A stretch of DNA of 64,000 bases from Talpa occidentalis (Eukaryota > Chordata > Mammalia > Eulipotyphla > Talpidae), in NCBI RefSeq assembly GCF_014898055.3, contig NW_023601754.1, forward strand, positions 47,423,013 to 47,487,012. The letters run 5' to 3'. The stretch's first letter is position 1; every line of letters begins with the position of its first letter. The translations under genes and the position numbers were made by a program. Positions 33,552-45,190 of this stretch are shown piece by piece. The notes beneath the pieces are model-generated. The model did not search any database. It was not told where the DNA came from and saw nothing but the letters and a program-made list of their open reading frames with translations.

Positions 33552-33885
33552 AGGGCCTCCCCGGTGGCGCAGCGGTTGAGCGCTGGGTTGCGAAGCTGCC
33601 GGCGACCTCTGCGGCGCCGGTTCGATCCCCGGCTGCTCCCCGGCCACCGGAGGAGGGTCCCACATGGCGCGCAGACCTCTCCTGCCGCCCGCTGCTCCCC
33701 TCAGCAGTGTCCTTCGGTCCTTCTGCCTGCTCTGCTCCCCGCTCTGGCTCTGGTGAATTCTCTCACCCTCCTGCGCTTCTGACTGTACCCAGTGCATGTG
33801 TAAACAAAACAAACAAACAAACAAATAAATAAATAAAAAACATGCCTCTAAAAAAAAAAAAAAAAAATATTAAAAAAAAAAAAAA
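33552..33885 (+). mobile_element. tRNA-derived SINE (type B), young insertion with CATGCCTCT tail
   Basis: Full forward copy: head GGCCTCCCCGGTGGCGCAGC, B box GGTTCGATCCC, body ending GACTGTACCCAGTGCATG, then AAATAAATAAATAAAAAACA TGCCTCT and a long A-run. A perfect 19-base target duplication, ACAAAGCAATGTGAATGTG, is at 33,533-33,551 and 33,886-33,904. Confidence 0.93.
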
Positions 33886-34059
33886 ACAAAGCAATGTGAA
33901 TGTGGCACACAGATGCCCGCAAAGGACTGTGAGGATGTGGGAGACTCCCCATGGGCCTCAGGGCAGACTGACCTCCCGATACCCTGACTCGGGCTTCAGG
34001 TCTCCAGAACTAGGAGCGAATACATGTCTGTTGTTTCCGGTCAGTTTGCTCATGACAAG

Positions 34060-35290
34060 ACAGCCCTGGCAAGCACCCGTGGGCGCGCCTTATTCGTGGT
34101 GCAGATGGACGAGGGGGTGAGAACTCAGGCCAAGAAGCCAGGGTGGGTGCAGTGGCCACGGACAAAGGGCCGTCCCTGCTCATGGCCGTGGGACTCTGTC
34201 GGGGCTCCCAATCAAGGGGGCCTTTGGTTCTGCAGGAAAGAATGTTACTGTGTTGGATGGGCAAGAAAGATGCAGTCCTGAAGGGGTAAAATCTGGCTGG
34301 GGTCAAGTCTGCCAACAGGACAGAATGACTGGTCACGTTCAGGCCCTTGGATAACCACCTCTGGCCAATCAATCCTTCTCCTGGGGAGGCATGGAGGGAG
34401 AAGAAGGGATGGGAAAGCAAGAGGGGGGAGAGAGGATCACAATTTTGTTTCTTCCATTATCTGTGCTGGGGTTGGTTATAGCCAGGCCTGGAAATATCCA
34501 ACCAATCCTCTCTCCCCTCTGCTTCCTGACGGCAGGGCCCATACTCCAGGATGGAGACTAGAAATGACAGCTGCTCCCTGTCCCAGACTGCTTTGCAACT
34601 CAGGGTGGCCACGGACCCAGTTCTGGCAAAAGAGAGACAGGCACTCTTCCGGGGAGGGAAAATATTAACACAAGGGGAAGACCCCGGTCCACATTTCCTG
34701 CTTTCGCCGCCATCCTGTGAGAACATAGTGCGTGGGGCTGTCACAGACAGTGTGTACTCGCGAGGCGAAAGCAAAATGAGTCTGAGATGCCAAGCCAGTG
34801 CCTGACGTTACTGAGCAGCTGAACGAATCCCAGGACTGTGTGTCTTTGAAAGATGTTATCTGAGCAAAATGTTATGAGCAAAATTTGTTATGTGAGCAAA
34901 ATCTCTCATTTCAGCTCTTTCTGTTTTGTGCAGCTGAAAGCCTCATAACAGATGCAACATTATAAGCCTGCAGCTCCAGACAGCCATCTTATTTCCATCA
35001 CAAAGACCTGCCTGAAAATGAGCAAAGCCCAGTCATTCGAACACCTGGATCCCACTGTGCCTGAAGTCCTTCTGTACGCAGACCCAAGACATAGGGGACG
35101 GCTTTCAATTCTGCTGTGACTTACAGTAGTTCAGGTTGTAGGTTGTGTCTGATAATCACATAGTCCTGGCCGAGGTAAAGTTTAGAAGTTGACGCTCAGG
35201 GAGATCAGTTGAGTCCATCACCCAGCCATTGATTGACTGGGTGAGGTTCCAACCCAGCCTCCCAGGCTGACAGAGGACAGGAGTTCCATG
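34060..35290. other. Non-genic stretch
   Basis: I see no gene here. The text at 34,545-34,735 ('cagactgctttgcaactcagggtggcc', 'gacccagttctggcaaaag') resembles an old DNA-transposon-like repeat, but I cannot name it. The right end borders the SYT3 3'UTR. Confidence 0.35.
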
Positions 35291-35294
35291 TGGA

Positions 35295-36062
35295 GTGAGA
35301 CCCACGGTGTGTGTTTATTCTGGCATTGATAGCAGCAGCAGTGGGGGGATCGGCCAGACGCAGGATGTGGTGAACAGAAGGGGTAGACACGGGTGTGTGG
35401 GGGTGTCTGGGGGAACACAGAGGACTGGTCGTTGACATTCAGAGAGAGAACAGGGGTCAGGACACCAAGTCTTGGACAAACAGCAAAGACAGAGACAAAG
35501 GATCTGGGGGGCCAGGTGTCCCCCAGACATGCACAGCCCCTCGCCTGGAAGGGGAGCCCCAGAGAAGGGGAGACAGACACAGTGGAGACTGAAGCCCCCC
35601 ACCCTGAAACACAGAGCCGGGCCCGCCTTCCTCCACCTTCACGCCATCAGAGGTGGAAGGATGGGCAGGCCCGGGGCTGCCCCGCATCACACAGCTCAGA
35701 CATTATGGCTTCGAGGAGATGAATTCACGGTCCGGGCAGGAAGGGATGGGGTCCTGAGGGGGCCTGGTCCGATCCGGGCCTAGGCCAGACCTGCGGGAAT
35801 GGGCAGGGAGGGGACATGAGTGATGAGCAGGAGTGGGCCTATGTCTGCTGTGATGACCCCAGACCAGGGAATCCTGGCCCGTGTTTCTCCACCCTCAGCC
35901 CCTCCCCTTAGGGTATCCAGGCCCCAGGGCGCCTCCCTCAGACCCAGGTGTCCAGGCCCCCGGGCTCCTCCCTTAGACCCGGGAGTCCAGCCCCAGCCCC
36001 TCCCTTAGACCCAGGAGCCCAGGCCCCCAGCTATCTGACCCCCAGGTCTGGGTTCTTACCCC
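35295..36062 (-). other. SYT3: SYT3 3' untranslated region
   Basis: It runs from the base after the SYT3 stop codon to just past a canonical AATAAA signal on the minus strand (TTTATT at 35,314-35,319). The end is inferred from that signal. The part next to the stop contains four or five degenerate copies of an AGACCCAGGAGTCCAGGCCCC unit (about 35,880-36,050). Confidence 0.55.
35314..35319 (-). terminator. SYT3: Polyadenylation signal AATAAA for SYT3
   Basis: A perfect AATAAA hexamer on the minus strand, about 745 bases beyond the SYT3 stop. A GT-rich stretch on the plus side lies close by. No other hexamer was seen between it and the stop. Confidence 0.5.
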
Positions 36063-36128
36063 TCACTCTGAGTTCTCCTTCTCTGACAATCCTTTGCTGC
36101 CTTTTGTGAAGCTGGTCAAAGTCTTTTC
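36063..36128 (-). CDS. SYT3: SYT3 terminal coding exon
   Basis: It encodes the last 21 residues ([21 protein letters not shown]) and TGA. The acceptor CAG|GAAAAG lies at 36,129-36,130. The exon is only 66 bases and is 1.5 kb from the previous one. Confidence 0.93.
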   Translation of the reverse strand, partial: EKTLTSFTKGSKGLSEKENSE

Positions 36129-39100
36129 CTGAAGGGGGGAAATCCAGAAGATTCAGGGGTAGGGGGCAGAGGCAAACAACAGCTGATAACACAAGCCATC
36201 AACATGAGCTTCTTTTACACTGGACTCTGAAATGAGGGGCAAGGAAGCCACCGAGGAAGTGAGGGTAGGCCCTGCAGCCCTCGGGGGGCTGAGTCTGTAC
36301 TGGGGGCTTGAGCAGAGAAGGGGCAGGATCACTGGCATGGCGGAAAGAGTCCTGGGGTCACATATAATCACTGTCTGAAGGCAGGTCAGGGTGGGCGCGC
36401 CTTGGCTCTGAGCTTAGAGCCGCACAGCCCAGCCTGAGCATGGCACACAGGCATCCGTGGGATGGGATGTGTCCAGGGATGCAGTGAATGTGTCAGGAGA
36501 CTGACAGCAGCAGGGACGGCCGCCTTCCACCCCTTCAGCCGGAGTCTTGGTCTTTGCAAATTCAAATCTGAGCTCTCTGCTCAGCAGCTGAAATTCCTCC
36601 TCATTGCCCAGATAGAAGGCCAGGGCAGGACTGGCCTGCAGTGAGGCCCTGGGGTGGGGTGAGGTGGGGTGGGGTGGGGTGGGGGCAGGATTTAATGTGT
36701 GCCCAAACTCAGCAGTCATACTATTCTGCTTTTGTAAAGCATCATTCTACGCGATCAAATTTCATGCCCCCAAAGTCCAAGATGAGCGAAAGATCATGTT
36801 CACTAAATCCCCACCAGTGTTTAAAAAGACCTGAAATTCACATTTCACTTTAAACATTTTACTTATACCCCAAACAAAATTTAGAATAATGACTTTTGTG
36901 GATCTATTGAAGCAAATTCACCAGTAAGGTTTCAAAAATATTTCCAAACGCAGGAACAGCCATGTTCAAAAATTGACCAAGTAGTGATTTTTAATTGCAA
37001 GACCTGGTCAAATTCTCTGCGAGCCCCAAGGCCTCGCACTCACACGCACTGTGTCCAGGTTCTCCCTCGCTGCCTTGGACGAAGATCAGTACCTCCCCCT
37101 GCAACCTCATCCTTGAAACCTTCACCTGAGCCCATTCCTTCTGCTCTAGTGTCACCTCCAGGCCTCTGCTCCAGTGTCACCTCCTCCACGAAGCCCTCCC
37201 AGATGCAGCCCTCCATTCCTCAATCAGTTTCCCTGGACCTGCCAGGCTTCCAGATTTTGAAGCCCTCAACCCATAGCACCAAAATAATATAAAGGAAAAA
37301 CTGATGCTATGAACCTTATTACCCAGATGAGCACTGGGCCCCATTTTATGGCTGTTTTCCTCTTTATTTTGGGCTTAGCCTCCAGGGAAACAACAGCAAC
37401 AGGAGGTGGCCAGCGGGAAACCTTGCTAAGATGCAGACGCTTAACCTGCATTTACTTACGGGATCCTCACATCTAAAGGTGTTCATGGCCCGGGGTCCCA
37501 GCCGGAGCAAACTGGGGTGGGGAGTTGGGTGACTTACTCTAAACCACCCAGATGAGGCTGGTGGCGCTGGGATTTGAAGCCCAGCTGTCTGATGCCGCAG
37601 CCTGTAGAAACCGGCCACCAGGCGGGAGAGTGAAGTACGCAGGCGAGGGGGCCGCTCACCTCCACCAGCTGATGCCAGTGCTCCACCGGCTTGCGGGGGT
37701 TGGCCAGCATCTCAGCCCAGTGCTCGCGGCCGTGGGGGTCAGCGGCTTCGGGGCCCACGCGGCACACGCCGATCACCTCGTTGTGCCCAATGCTGGGGGG
37801 AGGGGGTGTCAGGAGTGGGGCTGCGGCGGCTCGCCCTGCCCCCCGCCTGGCCTCACCCCCTCACCAGTCATAATCTACCACGGCGATGCTGAGCCCCACG
37901 TTCTCCACGCTCTCGGGGGCCACATCGAACACGAGCGCCTCGTTGTACGTGGGGTTCAGTGTGTTCTTCTTGATGGAGGTTTTTCGCTTCTTCAGACGCC
38001 GCCCCTCGCTGATCAGAGAGGCCTTCACGTAGGGGTCTGGGGAGGGGGGAGGGGCGGACTGAACCTCGACCTCCACCCTCACCCCGCAGCCCAGACCCCT
38101 GCACCCAGACATCCCCCCCCAGGCCTCTGGTCAGACAGGGGCCCGCGGGTGTGGGTTCACTGCTTCTCCTGCCCTCCTCCTTCAGAGCTGATGTCCAGGC
38201 CCCGCGCCCTCCCCCAGACTGGGGTCCCTAGGCCCCCTCCCCACCTCCCCCGGACCCCAGAGCCCCTGGAACCCACCCGAGAAGCCAGTGAGGTCCATCG
38301 CTTTGAGGTTAGAGGCTTTGATGATGGTCACGGTGAGGCGCCCGGCCGTGGGGAGGTAGCAGAGTGAGAAGTTGAGCTCCCCAAGATCTGCCTTTTCCTG
38401 CAGTTAGAGAAAGGGAGTGTGAGCCGCCCTGCCCTGGTCTCCAGCTCTGCTCCCTGACAGGAGGGGCTCAGGCGTCCCACACACCTCACAGCCCGCCTCG
38501 CCTCGGGGCACAGCTGGGTGCCCGGCACAGCTGCCCACCGCCGGCAAAGCCCAGTATTCCTCAGGGGGCGGACAAGGGCACAGGGAAGACCACAGGGGAT
38601 CCCACTATGGGTGAAGCCTGGGGGATCAGGCCGCCAGGATTCGTGGGGACCACAAAGAGACGGTTGAAGGGGAGCGTTAGGGGTGCAGGAGGGAGCGAAG
38701 GAGCGTGTCCCAGGTCGGGGAGCGGAGGAGCTGAGGGGAAGGAGGGGAAGTAAGAGCCGGAGCTCCGGGCAGAAGGCGGCGGGCCGGGGGTCCTGGGGAG
38801 AGGTCAGCTGGACACACGGGAGGACGGTCGGCCTGGCCCACCCTGTCCCCTGGTGGGTCTGCGATGTTCCCCAGCAAGACAGTTTCGAGGTCAGGCCAGG
38901 CAGCGAGAAGGCAAGAAGTCCCCGGGCAAGGCAGTCGAACACGGAGGGGTCCCGGGTCCCCAGGAGGGGGCGTGCGGGCCACTGACCGAGCCGCCCTCCA
39001 CGATGTCCCTCCACAGCGGGCGGTCGGGGGGCTGCTCGGCCAGCTCCAGGAGGTTGTCCAGCACCACCTGGCCGATGAGGTCGTGCCGCGAGAAGCGGTC

Positions 39101-42100
39101 AAAGTCATAGACACTAAAGTGCAGTTTGCGCTGCGCCAGCTCGGCCAGGGGCACTGAGAACTGAAAGGTCTCGTTGAAGACGGGGTTCAGGGTCTTTCTG
39201 TGCACCTAGAGGCAAGGAAGGGAGACTACACCAGGGCCCCAGCCCCTCCTCCCAGGACCAGGGGTCCAGGCCCCAGCCTCCCCCAGGATCAGGGGTCTAG
39301 TCCAGCCTTCCCCAGGACCAGGGGTCCAGCCCCTAGCCTCCCCCAGGATCAGGGGTCCAGCCCCAGCCCCTTCCCCCAGGACCATGGGTCCAGGCCCCCA
39401 GCCTCCCCACAGGATCAGGGGTCAGCCCCCAGCCTCCCCCCAGGACCAGGGGTCTAGTCCCCAGCCTCCCCCAGGATCAGGGGTCCAGCCCCCAGCCCCT
39501 CCCCCCAGCACCAGGGGTCCAGACCCCCAGCCCCTCCTCCCAGGACCAGGGTCCTGGTCCCCAGCCTCCTCCTTCAGACGGGGAGCCCAGCCCCCCCCTC
39601 TGTGGGACCCGCACAGCTTGCCCGCCTCTCCAGACCTTGGTCTGAAACTTCTTCTTGCGGTCGGGCAGCAGGTAGATCTTGACGTAGGGGTCTGAGAAGC
39701 CGTTGGAGTCTTTGGCCGGCAGGTCCAGGGCCTGCAGGATCCGCACCACCAGCTGGTCCGAGCCGTAGAGGTACCGCAGCGCGAAGCTGATGCGGCCCGC
39801 GGGGGGCCCGGCCCCCGCCTCCCCGCCGCGCCGGCCGGTCCCCTGGTACAGCTCGGGCTTGATCTGCCCGATGAGCTTGGCCTTTTCCTCCCCGCCCGGC
39901 AGGGGCAAAGGCAGCGCGGGCGGCCGCTCCTCCGAGCCTGAGTCGGGCTGAGAGGTCAGGGTCTGCTGCGTGAGCGGCCGGGGCAGGGCCGGGTACCTGC
40001 GGGGGTGGGAGGGCCAAGGTGGGCCTAGCGAAGACTTGGAAGCCTCCTCCCTGTGTCCTCGCAAACCCCACAGCCAGGGTGGCCCCAGATCCCCCTTTGT
40101 TCACTGTGACCTTGAGAAAGTCACGGGACCCTCTGAGCCTCAGTTTCCCCATCTCTAGCCCTCGCCCAGACCAGCCTCCACGAACCACCTCCTGATCTCA
40201 AACCAGTGACACAGAATGTCTCCGTGGACCCCCGGGGCCACCTCTGCCCTTCAGGTCTCCCCAAGTCGGGCTCAGCCTCCCCCCACTGACCACTGAGCCG
40301 CCCGGCCTGTCCGTCCTTTCTCATCTTCCTTCTCGGGCTGTGTGGAAGCGTCTGGAACTCCCTGGAAGCCCAGAGCGCCATCCGCAACCATCCTTGCTGC
40401 CGCCTCCCCTTCTCACCCTCACGCCTTGCCTGGACAAGCTCATCTGCACCCCGGGCCCCCACTTCCAGGCCAGGGTCGCCAAACCTGTCTCCTGAGCCCA
40501 CCTGGCTCCGCCCACCAGACCCGCACGCCCTGCCCCCGCTCCCTTGATCCACCTGACCAACAGGTGAGACTGCGGCCGCCCACCCCAAGGCCCCTGCCGC
40601 CGGTCCTCTACTGCCTGGACCGCCACAGCCGGGGTGCAGTCCCTGGGGCCCCTAGGGATGGTCAGGGCTCGCCAGCCACCACTGGACGCGGCAGGTCCAG
40701 ATGTGCGGAGGCAGCACAGTCTCAGGACAGGGGCGGGAGGCTTCAGGTAGGGCTCAGCTGGCCACTCCTGGCTCCCAGGAGACCCTGAAGGTCATTGATG
40801 CCTCTGGACCTCAGTTTCTTCACGTGCACAGTGGTGGCAGCAGGAGCTCTGGACAACGTGTCCCCCAGCCTCTGGAAGGCCTCCCCAGAGACCGCCAACC
40901 GCATTTCCCATGAGTCCCTCAGCCCTGGCCAGCGCCCCAACCAGAATAGCTTCTCCCAGAAATGCTTGGGCCCCAAGGCATCCCCCTTGGATCTGCCCCA
41001 GACCCACCCAAGCTCGGGGTCTCCCTCTGGCTCATTCCTTTTCGTTGGTTCTCTGACAACCCATCACCTGCCAGACCACTGAGCCAGCCTCTGGGGGCTC
41101 CGTCGCTGCCTCCCACTGCACCGCCTCCCCCCAACTTTTGTGTCCCCTTCTACTTGTCCCCATGGCCTGAACTCTTCCGCCCCTCCCTGCTGGGGGCCAG
41201 AGGGGTCTTCCCCACCCCCCACAGTACCCTCGGCCCGGCATGTGAGGCCTGTGTGGCCCCGCTCATGTCCACAGCCAGATCTCCGGGTCTCCTCTCATCA
41301 CACCCTCCCCTTCCCGCAGAACAGGCGCCTGTGATCCGCCACGGCCTCCTTCCCCCGTCGCCTCTGCCCAGGCTGTCCCCTGCGCCTGGATGGCCCAGCT
41401 CACCCCGCCTTTCTGCCTGGCTAGCTCTCCCTCACCTGCGGCCTAAGCCAAGATGCCTCTGCCTCCGGGAAGACCCAGCCGCCTCCCTGGACTCCCAGCG
41501 CTGCAGTCCAGTGAGTGGCAAGGCCACAGCGCTGGCCTGGCTGGACCGGACAGCCGGGGGGACCTGCTTTCCCTGGACAGGGAGTGACGTGAGGGCAGGG
41601 CCTAGCTGCCGTCCTCACCCCGGGTCCCCAACAGCGAGCTCAGGCCTGCCCCACACTGGGAGCTCCACATGCAGGAGCAGGTGAGGAATACTGAGGGGTA
41701 CCGCAGGCCACACCCCCGTCCTGCCTTCCACTGAAAGGGACCAGCTGCCTTGCGCCTCAGGGATTCAGCCGCCTGCCCCTCTTCCACCCTCCTGACCCCG
41801 GCCACCTCTCTCCAGAGCCGAGTCCAGCCCAAGCGCCTCCTCCCTCAGACCAGGAGTCCAGGACCCCGGCCTCTTGGATCCGGAATCTCTCCCCACCTGC
41901 TCCTGCCGAGACTCAGGCGCTGGGCCTCCAGGCCCCTCCCAGGCACTCAGGCCACAGGTGGGGAGCAGCAGGTGTTCAGAGGGCGCCGGCCGCGCCCGCG
42001 TCTCACCTGGTGGTGGGTGCGAGGCTGGTGACCTGCTGGTGCGACTGGGCGCTGGGCAAGCCCCCGCCGCTGGGGGGCAGCAGCAGCAGCCCGGAGCCCG

Positions 42101-44585
42101 CGCCTCCCTCAGAAGGCAGCTCGGGAGACGTCTGGCTGGGCTTGACCCCCGCGGCCACGGCGGCCGCAGCGGCCTCGGGATAGGAGTCCATGTCCAAGTA
42201 GGAGGGCTCAGGGGGGTCGGCGCCCCCCAGGCTGCCCGGCTCCAGCAGCTCGGCGAAGGGCGGGTGGTGGCCCGCGTGGGCATGGTGGTGCGGGCCCAGC
42301 AGGGGGTGGCCGCCCAGGCCGGCCCCCAGGTGGTGCCCGCCGCCGCCGACCAGGCCGGCCAGCCCCACCCCGGGGCCGAGGTCCTTGCGCAGGGGGCCGC
42401 CGCCCACTGCCGAGCCGCCCTTGTCGCGCCAGGGCACCCAGCACAGCTTCCAAGACACGAAGAGGGAGACGCCCAGGAGGACGATGCCGCAGAAGGTGAC
42501 GATGACCGACAGCAGGCTCACGGAGATGTCTGCGGGGGGAGCGCAGCGGTCAGGCGGGGCCGGTCCGTCCTCTCCACCCGGCTCCCAGAGACCCCGCCCC
42601 GCTTTCCCCGGCCCCGGCCTGAGCGCTCCTCATATGCTGGTTTTAGCTCCACTGCCGGAGCGGTCAGGTGCCCCCCCACCACTCCAAGGCCAGGACGCTA
42701 AGGCCCAGAGAAGGCCGGTGCTGTGGCAGGCTGCACAGGTGGCCTGACAGGTAGCCCGACAGGTGTGGGTCCCGACGGCGCTTCCCGGCGGTGCGGCTTT
42801 GCAGGGAGGCTCTCTCTGCTGACCTCAGTTCCCTCTTGTGGAAAACGGACACAGCTGCACAGCCAGCTAATGCGCACCGCAGCCTGGGGCGGAACCCCCC
42901 AAGGTTCCCAGACAGGTGTGGGTCCCAATAGGTGTGAAGCCATCTGGCTTCAGGTTCTGCTCTCTTAATAGTTGACCCGCCTGCCCCTCCAGGGAGGAAG
43001 GGTTCACCCTCTGAGACAGGGCCAAGGTCCCCCAAAATGTCCATAGAGGTTCAGAGAGGGCGGGCCGCTCAGGGTCCACCCTCAGCTTGCTATGTGGCCT
43101 GGCGGGGGGCGGGGGGCCTGTCTTAACCACTCTGAGCCTTACAGCCTCCATTTCCCAAAGAGGAAAGATCCTGCATCTTGTGGTGGCTTTAAGGGGCAGA
43201 GGTGGGGGCGCAGCAGACAGCAGCACACACCTGGGGAGGCTCGGGGGTTCCCACCCCCCAGGCTGCGGTACACATTAGCTGGCTGTGCAGCTGCGTCCGT
43301 TTTCCAGAAAAGGGAACCGAAGTCAACAGAGAGAGCTTCCCTGCAAAGCCCCACCGCTGGGAAGCACGGCCAGGATTTGAATTGGGTGGGGGGGGGTCCT
43401 GCTGCAAGGCCCAAGGTCATCCCCCCGGGGTCTGCTGACAGAGGATGACCGGAAGCTCAGGCCAGGTGTCACCACCCCCTAAGCTTCTCTCTGGGTGGAT
43501 TTTAATCAACACTTTCACCCCAATAAAATGTAACAGGAATATAACAGCTTCTCTCAGTCATGTGGGTCCTTCTAGAAAACCCTGAAACCTGACCACGGGC
43601 TTGGGGATCCCTGAGTTGCGGTAGAGAATCACAATCAGATTGTGGCCCTTCTCTTACAGGCTGTGGGAGTCACAAGCCCTGCAGCTCTCTGGGCCTTTGT
43701 CATCGCTGTCCCCCCACGTTTGTAGGCAGGTCACCCCAAGCTTTACACGTGACCATCCCCCGTCCAGCTGGACCAGGCCACGGACACACCACTTCCTGGC
43801 TCTGGGAACCCTGCTGCTTCCTGGTGGGTGACCTTGAGCAGATCACGTCACTCTTTTGAGCCTCAGTTTCCCCCATGGCACATGGATCATCATGAGCAGT
43901 CAATGAAATAAACCCACCCCAGATGCTGCCCGGTACACAGTCGGCGCTCAATAAGTGCATTCCCAGTATGTATGGAATGATCTCTGTGGGCCAGCTTGAT
44001 TTAAGCGCTTCGGTGGATTCTGGCACTTGAATCTGTCCACTGCCCCACGAGATAGTGACTTTCATTATCCCCACAGGGTGACTTTTATTATTGCCATGGA
44101 TGAAGAAACTGAGGCACAGAAGAATCGTTTGCCTACATCATCAAGTTAGGAAGGGAGGAAGGTGGGACTCAGACCCAGACGCTATGTGAGCTGCACCCAG
44201 ATATTTGAAGGGGAGATGTGGCAGCAGTAGGGGAGCCCCAGGCAAATACCCCAAAGGTTCAGGGGTCACTGGACCACCGAGCTCCTCCTTAGACCAGAGG
44301 TCCGGGGGACCAGCAGCAGGCAGGAGGGAGGCAAGACTCTAGGAGAACCCGGCCCCCGGGAGCGGAGAGCTGAGCGGGTCTGTTCTGACTCTCTGGAGAG
44401 CCAGCTGCGGCGGCCGAGACGCTGGGGTGCTGACCTGCATCTGGACCCCGGGGGTAGCCTCGGATTCGCAGGTTGTCGAACTCCTGGCACCTGTCACTGG
44501 TGTCGGCATCTCGGACCCGTGTGCAGAGTTCCGAGACCAGGATGATGGCCCTCCGGCACAGGTCATCCTCGTAGTCCCCCGACAT
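36063..44585 (-). CDS. SYT3: Synaptotagmin-3, complete coding region (8 exons)
   Basis: Exons in order are 44585-44435, 42529-42007, 39996-39636, 39205-38987, 38397-38277, 38036-37865, 37792-37660 and 36128-36063. All introns are GT/AG and all phases match, giving 1746 bases and 581 residues, close to the 590 of the human protein. Layout: short N-terminus with Cys10, Cys21 and Cys33; one membrane segment at about 54-76; a Gly/His/Pro/Ala-rich linker to about 290; C2A at about 292-417; C2B at about 419-560; and a short C-tail. Acidic calcium ligands are present in C2A (Asp321, 327, 379, 381, 387) and C2B (Asp453, 459, 513, 515, with Glu521 in the fifth position). A polybasic strand (474-483) and the C-terminal WHQL motif are intact. 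Family knowledge: SYT3 is a high-affinity calcium sensor of neurons, and its N-terminal cysteines allow disulphide-linked dimers. The start ATG sits in a perfect GCCACC context. Confidence 0.97.
37660..37792 (-). CDS. SYT3: SYT3 exon: end of C2B
   Basis: Residues 516 (split Cys) to 560, beginning [20 protein letters not shown] and ending with the WHQL motif. Acceptor CAG|C, donor GAG|GTGAGC. Confidence 0.95.
37865..38036 (-). CDS. SYT3: SYT3 exon: middle of C2B
   Basis: Residues 459-516. It contains DPYVK, the polybasic [10 protein letters not shown] stretch and the DYD calcium loop. Acceptor CCAG|AC, donor ACTG|GTGAGG. Confidence 0.95.
38277..38397 (-). CDS. SYT3: SYT3 exon: start of C2B
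   Basis: Residues 419-459, [20 protein letters not shown] onward to the first C2B calcium loop (MDLTGFSD). Acceptor TGCAG|GAAAAG, donor TCGG|GTGGGT. Confidence 0.95.
38987..39205 (-). CDS. SYT3: SYT3 exon: second half of C2A
   Basis: Residues 346-418, phase 0 at both ends. It carries the third C2A calcium loop, [10 protein letters not shown]. Acceptor TCTAG|GTGCAC, donor CTCG|GTCAGT. Confidence 0.96.
39238..39590. repeat. Minisatellite filling a SYT3 intron
   Basis: About ten degenerate units of roughly 30 bases, each built around CCCCCAGGATCAGGGGTCCA and AGCCCCCAGCCT. The array occupies most of the 430-base intron between the two C2A exons (39,206-39,635). Confidence 0.9.
39636..39996 (-). 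CDS. SYT3: SYT3 exon: linker end and first half of C2A
   Basis: Residues 225 (split Arg) to 345. The linker gives way to [18 protein letters not shown], then [12 protein letters not shown] with two calcium-binding aspartates. Acceptor GCAG|GTACCC. The donor AAG|GTCTGG is weak, lacking A/G at +3 and A at +4. Confidence 0.96.
40090..40165 (+). repeat. MIR SINE remnant in a SYT3 intron
   Basis: It contains CACTGTGACCTTGAGAAAGT then CTCTGAGCCTCAGTTTCCCC, the conserved MIR core. Confidence 0.5.
42007..42529 (-). CDS. SYT3: SYT3 exon: membrane segment and low-complexity linker
   Basis: Residues 51-225, the largest exon. It begins with the membrane segment ([20 protein letters not shown]) followed by WKLCWVPW. 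The Gly/His/Ala/Pro-rich linker then includes a [15 protein letters not shown] stretch and [13 protein letters not shown]. Acceptor CGCAG|ACATC, donor CCAG|GTGAGA. Confidence 0.95.
43795..43965 (+). repeat. MIR SINE remnant
   Basis: It runs through GGTGGGTGACCTTGAGCAGA, CTTTTGAGCCTCAGTTTCCC and the 3' end CGGCGCTCAATAAGTGCATT, a nearly full-length MIR in a SYT3 intron. Confidence 0.65.
43995..44190 (-). repeat. MIR SINE remnant, opposite orientation
   Basis: It contains TTAAGCGCTTCGGTGGATTC, GGATGAAGAAACTGAGGCAC and 'gggactcagacccagacg', a reverse MIR. It lies just after a forward MIR, forming an old inverted pair. Confidence 0.55.
44435..44585 (-). CDS. SYT3: SYT3 first coding exon
   Basis: It starts at ATG 44,585-44,583 in a GCCACCATG context and encodes residues 1-50 plus one base: the extracellular or luminal N-terminus with Cys10, Cys21 and Cys33. 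The donor is GCAG|GTCAGC. An acceptor is present shortly upstream (CTGAG|GACAG or GACAG|GACCC), giving a very short 5'UTR part in this exon. Confidence 0.95.
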
Positions 44586-45014
44586 GGTGGCCGGCGGGTC
44601 CTGTCCTCAGGAGGGTGCAGGCGGGGGCGCGGGAGGAGGGAGAAGGTGATGGGCATGCGGAGACAGAGGAGGCAGGGCAGGCCAGGGGATGCGGGTGGGA
44701 CATAGAGGACGGGTGAGGGGACAGATATGAGGGAGGAATGGAAGAGGGAAAATAAATTAGGGGCAGAATAACAAGAGGACTGAGATCCGGGGGCAGAGCA
44801 GAGGACATAAACAGGGCGGACAAACAAGGGGACAGTGTGACACGAATGGACAAGGGGACAGAGAACAGGGACGAATGGACAAGGAGGAAGAACCTGGACG
44901 GGCCGGTCAAGGGACAGTGATGGAGGAGGCCCAGATAAAGGGGTGGGCAGACGAGGAGACCAGATTAGGGCGCACAGGCGAAAAGACAGGCCCTAGGGAT
45001 GAACAGACAAGGGG

Positions 45015-45190
45015 ACACTCATTCCATCATCCATTCGCTCAGCAACTCTTCAGTGAGCACCAACTACACGCCAGGCACGGTGCCAGCTGCTGCAGATCCA
45101 GCAGGGAACCAACCCCACGCGTCCCCCGACTTCCTGGTGTCACGACCCGTGAGGGGAGACAGGCGTAAACAGGTCACCAAACACCTGAAC
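45015..45190 (+). repeat. Old mammalian-wide repeat, L2-like
   Basis: The run 'cattcgctcagcaactcttcagtgagcacc' and 'ctacacgccaggcacggtgcc' followed by 'gtgaggggagacaggcgtaaacaggtcacc' is a familiar ancient repeat pattern. The family name is uncertain. Confidence 0.45.

Noticed and set aside
37552..38367. Plus-strand frame of 271 codons
   Set aside because: Lies antisense to SYT3 C2B exons. Those exons match synaptotagmin-3 in the minus strand with correct phases, so this is a shadow.
39238..39590. Regularly spaced repeats that might suggest a CRISPR array
   Set aside because: Units are contiguous and degenerate with no unique spacers, and the region is an intron of a mammalian gene. It is a minisatellite.
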